From: Planctomycetota bacterium
GTDB lineage: Bacteria > Planctomycetota > Planctomycetia > Gemmatales > Gemmataceae
Length of the DNA stretch: 64,000 nt
Assembly: GCA_021809185.1 (NCBI GenBank)
Contig: JAKBAI010000002.1
Location: 1-64,000 of the forward strand
Reading direction: 5' to 3'
The number at the start of each line of letters is the position of its first letter. The stretch's first letter is position 1. The notes below the pieces were generated by a model. The model saw only the letters and a list, made by a program, of their open reading frames with translations. It was not told the origin of the DNA and made no database searches. The position numbers and the translations under genes are program-made. Positions 1-9,120 of the stretch are shown here, piece by piece.

Positions 1-534
1 CGCTAATCGCCGGGTATCGGTTCCAACTAAAGTCACCTGTTGATTCTCGATCTCCCAGAGAATCCCGCTAATCGCAAATTTATTATCCTGTTTCGCTGCT
101 GCGAATATCGTTCGCTGAATCAGCGTACTCAATACTTTTGCTGAAACTTCCAGATATTTATCATCAGTGAATATCGGTATATCCGGAAAATCTTCCACTC
201 GTTCGGTCGGTATGGTATATGTGCTTGATGATGTTGTAATGGTTGCGCTGGTTTCCTCGACCTGAATTGTTACTTCATTGCTTGTCGATTCACGCAAAAT
301 GGCTACCAAACTCGCTATCGGCAAAATAGCTTCGCCGCTTTCTTTGACATCGACACTTCGTATTTCATAACGGATACCGATTTCTAAATCGGTCGCTAAT
401 AGGGTTAAATAATCGTCGGCAGCGACCAACTTGGTATTGGTTAAAATTGGCCTGGGCGTTGTTTTGGGGGCTATAGCTGCATTTACTAGCTGGCAGGCTG
501 TTAATAAGCTATTACGATGACATTGTATGATCAT
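1..534 (-). CDS. dnaN: DNA polymerase III sliding clamp (beta), N-terminal part
   Basis: Incomplete gene that runs off the left edge; the first 178 codons are present, reading from ATG at 534. The translation has the beta-clamp pattern: an early N-L-L segment near residue 8, a domain-1 stretch containing LLATDLEIGI (about residues 47-56), and GTDTRRLA at the cut edge, matching the conserved 'GTDGHRLA' of DnaN domain 2. The product is the ring that tethers replicative polymerase to DNA. The upstream 783 bp carry origin-like elements, consistent with the common dnaN-oriC neighbourhood. No dnaA is seen in the window; it may lie to the left. Identification rests on motif recognition and gene context. 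Confidence 0.85.
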   Translation of the reverse strand, partial: MIIQCHRNSLLTACQLVNAAIAPKTTPRPILTNTKLVAADDYLTLLATDLEIGIRYEIRSVDVKESGEAILPIASLVAILRESTSNEVTIQVEETSATITTSSSTYTIPTERVEDFPDIPIFTDDKYLEVSAKVLSTLIQRTIFAAAKQDNKFAISGILWEIENQQVTLVGTDTRRLA

Positions 535-755
535 TGCCTGAACCTTTCTCTGATTTGCCTATTTCATTTTATTCTCGATCTTGCTTTTGTACAAGATCAG
601 ATTTTTATGGATCCTTTGTTCTTGGAATAGATTCTGAAATATTTTATTTATAAGAAAATAAAATAGCAGTAGTAATGTATTCGCGTTTTTTGTTAATTAG
701 TATGGAAAACGATTTATTTATACTGGGAAATAAAGGAAATAAGAGAAAAAGTTCC

Positions 756-777
756 TTGTGGAAAACCTGGCGCGCGT
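756..777. promoter_or_regulatory. left arm of DnaA-box inverted repeat
   Basis: This 22-bp arm matches the reverse complement of 879-900 at 20 of 22 positions. It joins a DnaA box (TGTGGAAAA, minus-strand TTTTCCACA, at 758-766) to a GGCGCGCG element. The two boxes point outward from the GC-rich centre. Confidence 0.55.
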
Positions 778-865
778 CAGATAGGCTTTAGATGGTCGTA
801 TTCTTTACTTTGTGTTCTTTTGGGATCGGTTCGTTGATTGCTATGATTGCGCGACAATCGTTGTC

Positions 866-900
866 TTTGGCGCGCCAAACGCGCGCCAAGTTTTCCACAT
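866..900. promoter_or_regulatory. GGCGCGCC palindrome plus right DnaA-box arm
   Basis: A perfect 14-bp palindrome, TTTGGCGCGCCAAA (866-879), abuts the right arm of the inverted repeat (879-900), which contains GCGCGCC followed by the DnaA box TTTTCCACA (891-899). The repeated GGCGCGC core (769, 869, 881) could be a binding motif for an origin protein; no known protein is assigned. Confidence 0.5.
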
Positions 901-933
901 ACTTATTGAATATTCATTAGCCCTATTCTCTAC

Positions 934-972
934 ATCATTTCTTTAGATCATTTCTCTAGATCATTTCCTTAA
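934..972. repeat. three tandem AT-rich 13-mers, possible DNA unwinding element
   Basis: Three head-to-tail 13-bp units: ATCATTTCTTTAG, ATCATTTCTCTAG and ATCATTTCCTTAA. A further ATCATTT copy lies at 1001. Similar AT-rich 13-mers containing GATC form the unwinding element of E. coli oriC. Here they sit just beyond the DnaA box at 891-899. However, short tandem repeats also occur in other gaps of this window, so this arrangement could be coincidental. Confidence 0.5.
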
Positions 973-1014
973 ATTATAATTGCTAAAACTATTTCCTTAA
1001 ATCATTTGCCATTC

Positions 1015-1046
1015 ATTCTTACCAAAAACCATTCTTACCAAAAACG
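1015..1046. repeat. 16-bp tandem repeat, two copies
   Basis: Two adjacent units beginning ATTCTTACCAAAAAC (1015-1030 and 1031-1046) differ only at the last base. They lie in the same gene-free region as the candidate origin. Confidence 0.7.
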
Positions 1047-1317
1047 ATCCCGCAACCCTAGCGAACGATTGCTAAAATATATCAATTATTGAAGATATTA
1101 TACATCTTATTATTGATCGAATATTGACGGGTTGAAGGTTTAAGATTTCTTTATCGATTTTGAATCATTTTATTGAAAATATTTCAAAATGTTTATTCCA
1201 TGAAGGATTATAGGGATGTTGATGGGTCTATCTCTATTTGAATCCAAAATGGGAGATCGATTGAATTTCTGCTAGTGCTTCGACTAAATTCGCAGATCGA
1301 TTTGTCAATTCACCTGG

Positions 1318-4161
1318 TTATTGCTTATCCATAGATGAAACCACAGGGGATGAAACCACGGGGGTTGGATCGGTTGTTGTGGGCGAATCATTATGAAAAT
1401 GCCAGAAGCGCCAGAGATGAATACCGATCAAGAAGCTAAATCCAGCTACGAACGAAACAAGAAGTAATGGTACCCACGATTCCAGAACGGTATAAATTGG
1501 CGATTGCATGAGAAATAGAGGGAGTGCCAGAACGAGCTGTTCCCAGCGTGTATGATTCGTCGCAAAGCGAATGAGGAGCAGAATACTTGGCAAACAAATG
1601 AATTGGCTGATGAGAAGCGGCCAGAACGGTGCGGAAATAATCGGATGTTTTCGCTTCGTGGGCAAAGCGGGGGGTTCATCGAGCCAGTACAACGAGATAC
1701 CCGCCGAGGAGAAGGATTTAGAAAATAACGGGAGAGAGATCGAAGAAGAACGATTCGAAAAAGTAATGGGAGAAGAGAAAAAAGTAGTAATCATGTTGTC
1801 GGACAAAATTCCTTCTTTTTGTAGTTCGCTACGCAGAGCACCGAGTTGTTCTCCTATTTGTTGATATTTCAGATGATCCCAGCTATCATCGCGGTGAAAG
1901 AGCTGATCATATTCTGCTTCGAGAAACCAGTAGGAAATCTGCCAATCGAGCCGGGACAAAAGTGCCGATTGTGGCTGAGACGATTTATTTTGAGTTGATG
2001 GCGCATTGGAGAATGGAGCAAATGGAGTAATTGCGGGATCTTTGAGATTATTACTTAGTAGAGAGTCCTTCAATTCTTGGCGGAGTTGAATCAAGTGTTT
2101 CAGCTCGGCTAAACGAACCTCGGCGAGAGGGCTAACCGATAGGAGATCCTGGCGCGTGGCCAATCGATAATCTTCCGGTAAATCGAGCCGAAACCACTGT
2201 TTTCTGGGATGCAATTGCTGATGATCTTGAAACAAGGAAGGGGTATTCCAGATAGGTAAGTCCATAGAATCTTCCCAGCGCGTGGTAATCTCGAAGATAC
2301 AAATATCAGAAAGGGGGGAAATAGGAATCTGTAATCTGGTCGTCAGAGGATCGATGATTGGTATCTTATGCTGATTGATCAAAACGCTTTGCAAAGTCTG
2401 TCTGTCATGAATCTGTAACAACAACGGGGCGGGAGCTACCGAAGGGGGAACATGAACAAGATAGCGTGAAGTTTGTTGCCAGCTATGGTTGTTGCGATTT
2501 AATTGATGGCCTGCGAGCAAGATCGGTGATACGGAACGATTCTCTGCGATGCGCTCGTTCTTCTCCTGAGGAGAAAAAGTAAACAGAAGTTTCGGTACTG
2601 GGTCAGTGCTGATAAATCGGGTCATCTCCGCTAGACCGGCACGGGGTGGAGTTAAGATAGGAGCTGAAGGGGGAGTTAAGACAGGAGCTGAGGTGGGCGG
2701 CGATTGGATCAGCTGAAAACCGTTGTTTTTAAATATGCTAGCGCGCGTCAAATGCCAGTCTAAGCGATACTCGATCGGCACGATGGGTAAATTGCCTTGC
2801 AGTAGAATGAGTTGCGGCAGTTGCAGTGAAGCAGTTGTCGCAAAATTTCTAGTCGCGCTCAGAGTGAATGATACCGCCCCGGTAGGGGAATGGAGCGAAT
2901 GAGGATCGGGAAGAACGATCGGCCATTGATTGGCATCTTTGGTGGTGATAGGAGCAGGTCCAGATGCGGTCTGAGCGAGTAATTGCGTGGTAAAGCCGCT
3001 CGATTGGAGAAGTTGAAACTTCAGTTTCGCAGCACGATTTTGTGGCTGGACTATTTGAATCGACCATTCGATCTGGAGTTGATCTCCAAGCCGATTTACT
3101 TTTTGCAGCAGTTTAGTTTGGATCGAAGCAGGGGGTAATAATTGAATGATGCCACGATCATCGCTGTGGGTACTTTGATAATGAATGCCGGGTTCTTTGC
3201 TGGAAAGATGGGTGATCCCGGTTAACGAAACATCTCGATAACCCCAGCTCGATGGTAACACCAGATCCCAACTGTTTTGTACCTTGGCAATCCCCGGACA
3301 TCGGATAGGGATGAGAGGGATTTCTTGGATATTTTCTGGAGTAGACGGTAATTCCCCCCAGCAATCGACTTCGATTGTAGCGGGGAGTTCTGCTGTCGGA
3401 TATTTGAACCATATTTGTAATCGATTGCCAGTGATCGACCAGGAATGCAGTTGCCGCGCATGAATTTCCCGAACTTGATAGTTGTTCGGTAGTTCACATT
3501 CGAGCAAAGAAAGTAAAGAAGAGGTAGATGAGACCGAGTTTGCTTTCCAAATGCTATGAATATGAAAGCGATAAGATCCTGGGTTGATCTGAATGGTCGA
3601 TAGATGTTGACAACTATTCTGATTTTGCGGTATTTTCAATTCTGGGCGCAAAGAGGGAATTTGCAGGCGAAGAGATTGAAAAAGTTTTACAGCAGTAAGT
3701 GCTGGTCCCCAATTGAATTTTTTCCAAGTTTCTTGGAATGTGGTCAGTGTGGTAAGTTCACTGACTCCATGGATTTCTGTTTTCTCTGCAAATTCCATAT
3801 CATCGCTGCCAAGAGCGATTTGTGTTGGTGAACTGGGATCATCGAGCGAATACGGGATCGTTAACCAGGGGCGATTACTATTGAACTGGCGAGGCACTAA
3901 CTCCAAATAAAGACGGGCAGGGGTGGTCAGCGCCATTTGTAACTGGACGGTCAGTTTTTGCTGGTTCGGAGACTTTGCTAAATCTTGCAGATACCAGGCA
4001 CGGATCCAACTAGGAGGGGGATTGAGTTGAGGGGTAATGGTTCTCAATTCTAACCGGACGATTTCTAGATTTTTCGGGACTGCTAGATGAATTTGCCGTA
4101 ACCAATTCTGCCCTGGACGAATCTCGAATACGGAATAGAGACTATTCATTTGCCGATTCAA
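1318..4161 (-). CDS. large beta-rich envelope protein, C-terminal portion after an in-frame TGA
   Basis: The 947-codon ORF can start only at TTG 4161 or ATG 4149; neither has a convincing Shine-Dalgarno sequence and there is no signal peptide. It is in the same frame as the 1613-aa ORF upstream, separated by one TGA plus three codons. Its first 130 residues (LYSVFEIRPG, NRPWLTIPYS) resemble the segment that follows the first beta-domain in the upstream ORF (ARYRFDFNLE, NRPWLSPAIS), so it looks like the continuation of an interrupted domain. The middle is long and beta-rich, with a P-rich linker near residues 490-510. Residues 640-800 contain short helical stretches, and about residues 855-930 hold two hydrophobic segments followed by a short polar tail. 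The likely role is a membrane-anchored periplasmic protein; the exact function is unknown. Confidence 0.7.
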   Translation of the reverse strand: MNRQMNSLYSVFEIRPGQNWLRQIHLAVPKNLEIVRLELRTITPQLNPPPSWIRAWYLQDLAKSPNQQKLTVQLQMALTTPARLYLELVPRQFNSNRPWLTIPYSLDDPSSPTQIALGSDDMEFAEKTEIHGVSELTTLTTFQETWKKFNWGPALTAVKLFQSLRLQIPSLRPELKIPQNQNSCQHLSTIQINPGSYRFHIHSIWKANSVSSTSSLLSLLECELPNNYQVREIHARQLHSWSITGNRLQIWFKYPTAELPATIEVDCWGELPSTPENIQEIPLIPIRCPGIAKVQNSWDLVLPSSWGYRDVSLTGITHLSSKEPGIHYQSTHSDDRGIIQLLPPASIQTKLLQKVNRLGDQLQIEWSIQIVQPQNRAAKLKFQLLQSSGFTTQLLAQTASGPAPITTKDANQWPIVLPDPHSLHSPTGAVSFTLSATRNFATTASLQLPQLILLQGNLPIVPIEYRLDWHLTRASIFKNNGFQLIQSPPTSAPVLTPPSAPILTPPRAGLAEMTRFISTDPVPKLLFTFSPQEKNERIAENRSVSPILLAGHQLNRNNHSWQQTSRYLVHVPPSVAPAPLLLQIHDRQTLQSVLINQHKIPIIDPLTTRLQIPISPLSDICIFEITTRWEDSMDLPIWNTPSLFQDHQQLHPRKQWFRLDLPEDYRLATRQDLLSVSPLAEVRLAELKHLIQLRQELKDSLLSNNLKDPAITPFAPFSNAPSTQNKSSQPQSALLSRLDWQISYWFLEAEYDQLFHRDDSWDHLKYQQIGEQLGALRSELQKEGILSDNMITTFFSSPITFSNRSSSISLPLFSKSFSSAGISLYWLDEPPALPTKRKHPIISAPFWPLLISQFICLPSILLLIRFATNHTRWEQLVLALPLFLMQSPIYTVLESWVPLLLVSFVAGFSFLIGIHLWRFWHFHNDSPTTTDPTPVVSSPVVSSMDKQ

Positions 4162-4173
4162 AGACCAAGATCA
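4159..4173 (-). other. in-frame TGA between two ORFs of one reading frame
   Basis: On the minus strand the frame reads I-R-S-W, TGA (4173-4171), S-W-S, then the TTG used as the next start. The ORF ends at 9012 and 4161 are 4851 bp apart, a multiple of three, so no frameshift separates the two parts. The stop falls inside a domain rather than at a domain boundary. Possible explanations are a nonsense mutation, stop readthrough, a sequencing error or true reinitiation. Confidence 0.85.
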
Positions 4174-7100
4174 CCACGAGCGAATGTTGATACTTTCGGG
4201 GTTCGTTTGCCTTGTTTCTTGCCAGCGCAACAATATCTGTTTCGAACGGCCTAGTTCTGCCTCCAAGATCGATTGCTGTTTTTCGTCACGGATGAAGAAT
4301 TGACCACGCCATTGATTAAAATCGAGTTGTTGCCAGATTTTCTCTGGCCCGCGGATGCGCAGTTGAGTTTGGCCTATTTCTGGAATACCAAATCGGATTT
4401 CACGCTCATTGCGGCTGCCGTGAATCGGGACGAAAAACTTTAACTCCAGTTGATGTTCCCCAACACTGGGAAGTTCAAAAATAAGACCGTCATCGCTTAT
4501 TTGCGGATAGATGGGGGTACCGTTACAGGTCGATTCTTGTAAGCGAATTTGAGTGAACGGGATGATTATTTTCTTAGTAGTTTCCGAAAAACGTTTCACG
4601 AGCAGACTCGCTTGGATTTCCAGAAAATCGTCACGAATGCGCCCTTCATAACGGCTACGGATCATCAGTGCTGGTGGTAACTGAAGCGGGTTATCGAGAT
4701 AGTCCTGCATGGCGTTCAGGAGTGTTTGCGGTGCAGCGACGGTTCCCGCGCTACTGTTTCCTGTTTCACTTTCCGCAGGGCGGAGTTCATAAACGGTAGG
4801 AATTTCCGGAGAGAGAGCAAGCAACGGCTGCAAAAATAGACAGGTAATGCCAATAATCAGCGGAGAATTTCGAAAAGGGGTAACCGGACCGTTCGAGGTG
4901 AGACTACCTTGCTCAGATATTGCCGATTTTTTCCCAATGATCGTGACCGGGCATGCACTGGGGGGCCTTTGTCGTATGATCCAGATTAGAAATGCAGAGG
5001 TTAGCCCCAGATAGGGAAACTCGATAAGTGGACGGAGATTAATCGGTATAAATATATACAAAATAAAAAATAGGGCACTCAGATAGATAAATCGGCGTGG
5101 TACACTTCTGGGCGAACGATTACAGATCACGCGGCAAATGAGTAATATGATTAAAGTCAAAGCAACACTTACCGAAGTTAAATCGCGTTTTCGAATTAAC
5201 AGAATTTGCTCGGTATTGGGGTAGAAATAGCAGTTATCGGCAAGCGATGTTTGCTGGAACAACGATAAACTATTCGTGAAATCTGTGTTATGGAGCCAGT
5301 TCCAAGAATTGATCCAGCGACCAGTACTGTCGCAACCAAAGCGGAAAGCAATACGCAAATCTGCTTGGAACTGCGCTGGAAATGCCGGAGCGGTTGATTG
5401 GTCGTTTTGCCAGTGGGAAACCATTTGCCGGGTGGTTAGTAAATTGCCATAGGGGGATTGCAGTATAAGCAATTGCGCTTCTAACAAGGAGTTTTTGGCA
5501 AGAAAACTATCTAGAGCAATATTCTCTTTTGCTAGTGCCCAGCGATCGATCAACAGAGGAACTTTTAACTGATTGGTACGGCACAGAAAATCACTTAGTA
5601 GTACTTTTTTTTGTTTGCTCCAGAGCTGTTGCAAAATCGGTTGATAATGGCTAGAAACATCCTTCAGATCGGCGGGGGATAGTCTGGAGTTAATACGAAG
5701 CGGGTGAGCTGAATCTTTTTCCGAAAACAGCAACTCTTTACTGGTAATGAGAGGAGGAGACTGGCAGGATAGAAAATCAGGATCGAGCTGCCAAAAACGG
5801 CGCAAGTCGATCGCAACGTTATCCAGAAGTGGGGGGGGAGACTTGAGATAAAAAATAGAACCTGTTTCAACGGGCAAATCATAAATGAGATCGACCCAGA
5901 TCGAACGGTTCACGGGCAGGGCTAGAGAATAATGCCTAAGAGAGTGCTGCGGATCCAGAACCGAAAGGAGCTTGCTACCACTCTGTTTACCAGAAATAAG
6001 CAATGAGCGTATCTTTGCTATAGCGGGTAAGGATAGAGTAATCCCTGCCGGACTTGGATTATGGATACAAAAAGATAGATAATTTTCACAATAGCTGCCG
6101 CCGCGATAACTGGTCAGCAACTGTGCCTGATCTGGCTCAGAAGTCGATTTCGGTCCGGGCAGGTTCCGGCATAACAGTGGGGGGCGCTGAGAAGCCGGCC
6201 AAGAATAGAGGAGATTTTTTTCATCATGGTTGTTCGCTTCTGCTGTCTCATAAATAAACTCGCCTCCAGAGTCCTCCTTCGATGATTGCAGATGATAGCC
6301 GGGGGGAATTTGAATCTCATTTTGTACCGCTATACCTCCAATCCTCTGAATAATGGGGATTGGCCAGAGCTTTTTATCGGGTATAATTTTTTTTGGTTTT
6401 AGCTGGATCCTTGGCTTTGCCATTTGGCTAGCGAGACAAGGGAAAGCGCTGGGGAGTGAATAAAATGGGGTCGGGGCGAGTAGTTCCAGCCAATGGGAGA
6501 AATGTTGCGTATCAGTTAGCTGGCCGCCATCGATTTGCCATGACCAGTGGAATCGAGACGAATCCTGAATCGGAGCAAGAAATTTTAGACGATACCACCG
6601 CGGGAAAACGGTTTGCTCTTTTGCCAAAGGGGAATTGGTCCATGGAAAAGAGGGCTTTGGGGAGACGTTTGGAAACTTATCAACTGCATCGTTGCGCGGA
6701 AGCTCGAATGGAGATGCGCTACCGCTTCCGGTAGTTGCACTGGCCACCAGCAGGAGCGAATTAGGCAACGCCGGAGATAATGCCAAACTCAACATAGCGC
6801 TGAGTTGTGTTATGGGAAGCGGGTCGATCGCTATAATCTGATTTTCAGCATGATTTTCTTCTGCGAGCAGATTTACCTCCCAGTGATCCAATGGCCGGCT
6901 GGTTTGCAAAATAAATTCTTTTTGATTTCCTGACCACGAAGGCAATTCGAGTTTGTTATCGATGAGAAAACCGTTATCGATTGAATGGATGCTAGTATAG
7001 CAACGAGGCGGGTGATCGGACGATTCCCGCTGCAGGATGATCGTGCCAACGGGCATTTGAGCGACGTAGGGAATATCGGCAGGGAGCATGTTTGTGCTCC

Positions 7101-9012
7101 CACTATTATTATTATTATTTGGGCTTGCGACTTTGTTTAATGCGGTTGCTGTAAGTAGATCGAAGGCCGTACTCTGCACATACGAGCGTAGATTATTTGC
7201 CACTTCCAGATGCAACGATCCAGTACAATTGATCACTTGTTCATTTAGCCAGTGAAATTGCGGAAACGTTACTGTTGCACTATTGCTCCTGTTTTGGAAT
7301 GGGATGGGTCGTATTAATTGAAAACTTAACTCAAAGGTTTGTTTGGCGTTTGGGGGATTGGTAAAATCGATTTGCAGTTGATTCTGTTTTTTGGAAAAAT
7401 CGGGTAATAATTCACGCGGTGTAATTTCCGGGGCGATCAGCTCGCAGTTGGGCGGGATTTGTAATTGGAGTTGTGGCAACAAGCCATGAGAAAGCTGGAT
7501 TTTGGCCCGGTATTGGATCGATTCCTGATCGCGGTTCAGCACCCAGCGTATATTCTCCTGGATGTTGAGCGGATGGTGCAGTGTTTGTAACTTTGCTTGC
7601 GGTCGGCCGGTTCCCTGGGTATTCGAGGTATGGATCGATTCGAGAAAAAGAATTCGCACCCCTTCGCTACTTGTTTCTATCTTATTCAGATGAAAAGAAT
7701 GCGGGTGCCAATCCACTAAGGTTAAATCAGGAGCAATACGACATTCCAAGGTTTCGCTTTGGAGAATACCGTTTTGGATGGAGATGGCAGGACTGAGCCA
7801 AGGCCGATTTTCACCCAATGGGATCGGCCCGCTGGCAATAATTTCAATTTTACCGGTGCGGAGCGGTTCGCGCAGATGAATCTGGAGGAGATTTTCTTTG
7901 TTATTGAGCCGAGTATCGCTCCAGCTCGCGATGTTATTTACAATGACATCCGTAGGGGTTAAAAGATTGGAATGAACTAGATTGATGGAATTCAGATCGG
8001 CCCTTGCAACTTCGAGATTGAAATCGAATCGATAACGTGCTTCATTCGCTGTTAATTCTTGAACGGATCGTAGTCGATAGCGTAGATTAGTTTGGTGATT
8101 CTCCAGATTGTTTTTGCGGAAAATGAGATCGAGTTGACTGCTATTGGCAAAACGAATTTGCCAGAGCAATTTGCGATGATTCTGGTCCCCCTGTTGGTTA
8201 ATGGGACCAATCAAAATCCCTTCGGAAGGATTGATGGTTGGTGTTAAGTTGTCTGGGATAGTCAAGGACAATACGGCATGGGGAGCGGGGGGTAAACGCA
8301 TCGGAAAGCGGATTTGCGACGGTTCTTCCAGACCGCGTATCGACCAATCGAAGACGAGAGTCGATTGCCGATTTTTTTCGACTAACAACTGAAACCGATT
8401 AGGAAAACGCCGATCGAGGGCACCAAGTATAGCGGTTTGGTTATCGCTCCATCTCATCTGATTGACTGCGAGCTGAAACGGCTCCAGGTCAAGCAACCCA
8501 GCTTGTGGATTTATTTTTAATATCCGCCATTCTCCATTACCGGTCAGATTATATCGGCCCTGCTCATCTTTTTGTAATTCGGCATTATATTGCATTTCGA
8601 TTAGTTTTGGCGGTGTTGCTTTGGCGCTTTGCCGAGCTTGAATTTCTGCAATTTGTTGGGTGAATTTCTTTTTGCTTATAAATCGGTAAATCTGTTCTGT
8701 GTTTTTTGCTAAAACGGTTTCCATTTCTTTAGCATCAACCGTTACGCTTTGAAAAATAGGATCAGAAAATATCTCGGGAGATGGGCTAGTCTTCGCTTGG
8801 GGAGTCGAGCGCTTCGATATGCCGCTGATCCCTTTCTTGGCAGGTTCTTTTGAAAAGGGGGACTGCGCGTTGGTGGTACCCGATTCCTGTTCGTTAGCTA
8901 GGATAATCGTGACGAGGAATAGGAGTACCCCAACCAAAACGATCCGGCCTAGTCCTGAACGCAGCGGGGACAAGTAAAACGGAATCGGATTGGATTTTGT
9001 CTTGTGTTGCAT
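4171..9012 (-). CDS. giant beta-rich envelope protein (two units, second one cut by TGA)
   Basis: 1613 residues. The N-terminus (about residues 20-40) is a signal anchor. A beta-domain (about 100-290) is followed by long beta-sandwich-like sequence, then three hydrophobic stretches at about 1280-1350. A fourth, signal-like hydrophobic segment (GITCLFLQPLLALSP, about 1388-1402) starts a second unit. That unit has a beta-domain (about 1435-1600) with GEHQLELKFFVP, comparable to GEHRLQIHTECL in the neighbouring 1258-aa protein. The ORF stops just after that domain and the frame continues in the next ORF, giving a roughly 2565-codon frame. The start ATG lies 108 bp downstream of the 1258-aa gene, consistent with one operon. 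No enzyme motif was recognised. A structural or scaffolding role in the planctomycete envelope is an inference from size, export signal and membrane segments. Confidence 0.8.
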   Translation of the reverse strand: MQHKTKSNPIPFYLSPLRSGLGRIVLVGVLLFLVTIILANEQESGTTNAQSPFSKEPAKKGISGISKRSTPQAKTSPSPEIFSDPIFQSVTVDAKEMETVLAKNTEQIYRFISKKKFTQQIAEIQARQSAKATPPKLIEMQYNAELQKDEQGRYNLTGNGEWRILKINPQAGLLDLEPFQLAVNQMRWSDNQTAILGALDRRFPNRFQLLVEKNRQSTLVFDWSIRGLEEPSQIRFPMRLPPAPHAVLSLTIPDNLTPTINPSEGILIGPINQQGDQNHRKLLWQIRFANSSQLDLIFRKNNLENHQTNLRYRLRSVQELTANEARYRFDFNLEVARADLNSINLVHSNLLTPTDVIVNNIASWSDTRLNNKENLLQIHLREPLRTGKIEIIASGPIPLGENRPWLSPAISIQNGILQSETLECRIAPDLTLVDWHPHSFHLNKIETSSEGVRILFLESIHTSNTQGTGRPQAKLQTLHHPLNIQENIRWVLNRDQESIQYRAKIQLSHGLLPQLQLQIPPNCELIAPEITPRELLPDFSKKQNQLQIDFTNPPNAKQTFELSFQLIRPIPFQNRSNSATVTFPQFHWLNEQVINCTGSLHLEVANNLRSYVQSTAFDLLTATALNKVASPNNNNNSGSTNMLPADIPYVAQMPVGTIILQRESSDHPPRCYTSIHSIDNGFLIDNKLELPSWSGNQKEFILQTSRPLDHWEVNLLAEENHAENQIIAIDPLPITQLSAMLSLALSPALPNSLLLVASATTGSGSASPFELPRNDAVDKFPNVSPKPSFPWTNSPLAKEQTVFPRWYRLKFLAPIQDSSRFHWSWQIDGGQLTDTQHFSHWLELLAPTPFYSLPSAFPCLASQMAKPRIQLKPKKIIPDKKLWPIPIIQRIGGIAVQNEIQIPPGYHLQSSKEDSGGEFIYETAEANNHDEKNLLYSWPASQRPPLLCRNLPGPKSTSEPDQAQLLTSYRGGSYCENYLSFCIHNPSPAGITLSLPAIAKIRSLLISGKQSGSKLLSVLDPQHSLRHYSLALPVNRSIWVDLIYDLPVETGSIFYLKSPPPLLDNVAIDLRRFWQLDPDFLSCQSPPLITSKELLFSEKDSAHPLRINSRLSPADLKDVSSHYQPILQQLWSKQKKVLLSDFLCRTNQLKVPLLIDRWALAKENIALDSFLAKNSLLEAQLLILQSPYGNLLTTRQMVSHWQNDQSTAPAFPAQFQADLRIAFRFGCDSTGRWINSWNWLHNTDFTNSLSLFQQTSLADNCYFYPNTEQILLIRKRDLTSVSVALTLIILLICRVICNRSPRSVPRRFIYLSALFFILYIFIPINLRPLIEFPYLGLTSAFLIWIIRQRPPSACPVTIIGKKSAISEQGSLTSNGPVTPFRNSPLIIGITCLFLQPLLALSPEIPTVYELRPAESETGNSSAGTVAAPQTLLNAMQDYLDNPLQLPPALMIRSRYEGRIRDDFLEIQASLLVKRFSETTKKIIIPFTQIRLQESTCNGTPIYPQISDDGLIFELPSVGEHQLELKFFVPIHGSRNEREIRFGIPEIGQTQLRIRGPEKIWQQLDFNQWRGQFFIRDEKQQSILEAELGRSKQILLRWQETRQTNPESINIRSW

Positions 9013-9021
9013 TGCTCGTAT

Positions 9022-9059
9022 ATGGAGTTAACTCATAGAGTTAACTAATGGAGTAACTA
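9022..9059. repeat. 13-bp tandem repeat, three copies
   Basis: Units ATGGAGTTAACTC, ATAGAGTTAACTA and ATGGAGTAACTA (the last one base shorter) fill part of the 108-bp gap between two giant genes. They lie just upstream of the ATG at 9012 on the minus strand and so would be in the mRNA leader or intercistronic region. Confidence 0.75.
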
Positions 9060-9120
9060 AGAGTTTTAACGATGGTTATTCATTTGTCTTTATCTCGGCA
9101 AGATGATACTCCAATTTCCG

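Larger units (their letters stand above)
535..1317. other. candidate chromosomal replication origin (oriC) region
   Basis: Gene-free stretch immediately upstream of dnaN. It holds two perfect TTTTCCACA DnaA boxes (758-766 on the minus strand, 891-899 on the plus strand) that form the ends of a 22-bp imperfect inverted repeat, a GC-rich GGCGCGCC palindrome between them, and three AT-rich 13-mer tandem repeats (934-972) containing GATCATTT, about 35 bp beyond the second box. AT-rich DNA follows to 1250. This layout resembles bacterial oriC, with DnaA boxes next to an AT-rich 13-mer unwinding element. Only two strong DnaA boxes were found, fewer than in many origins, so the call is an inference. 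Confidence 0.5.

Noticed and set aside
934-972. CRISPR array or dispersed repeat family
   Set aside because: Units are 13 bp without spacers; repeats elsewhere have different sequences.
4171-4173. Selenocysteine codon
   Set aside because: No SECIS-like hairpin was identified downstream and the site is not a redox motif; readthrough or mutation is simpler. A proper structure search was not possible.
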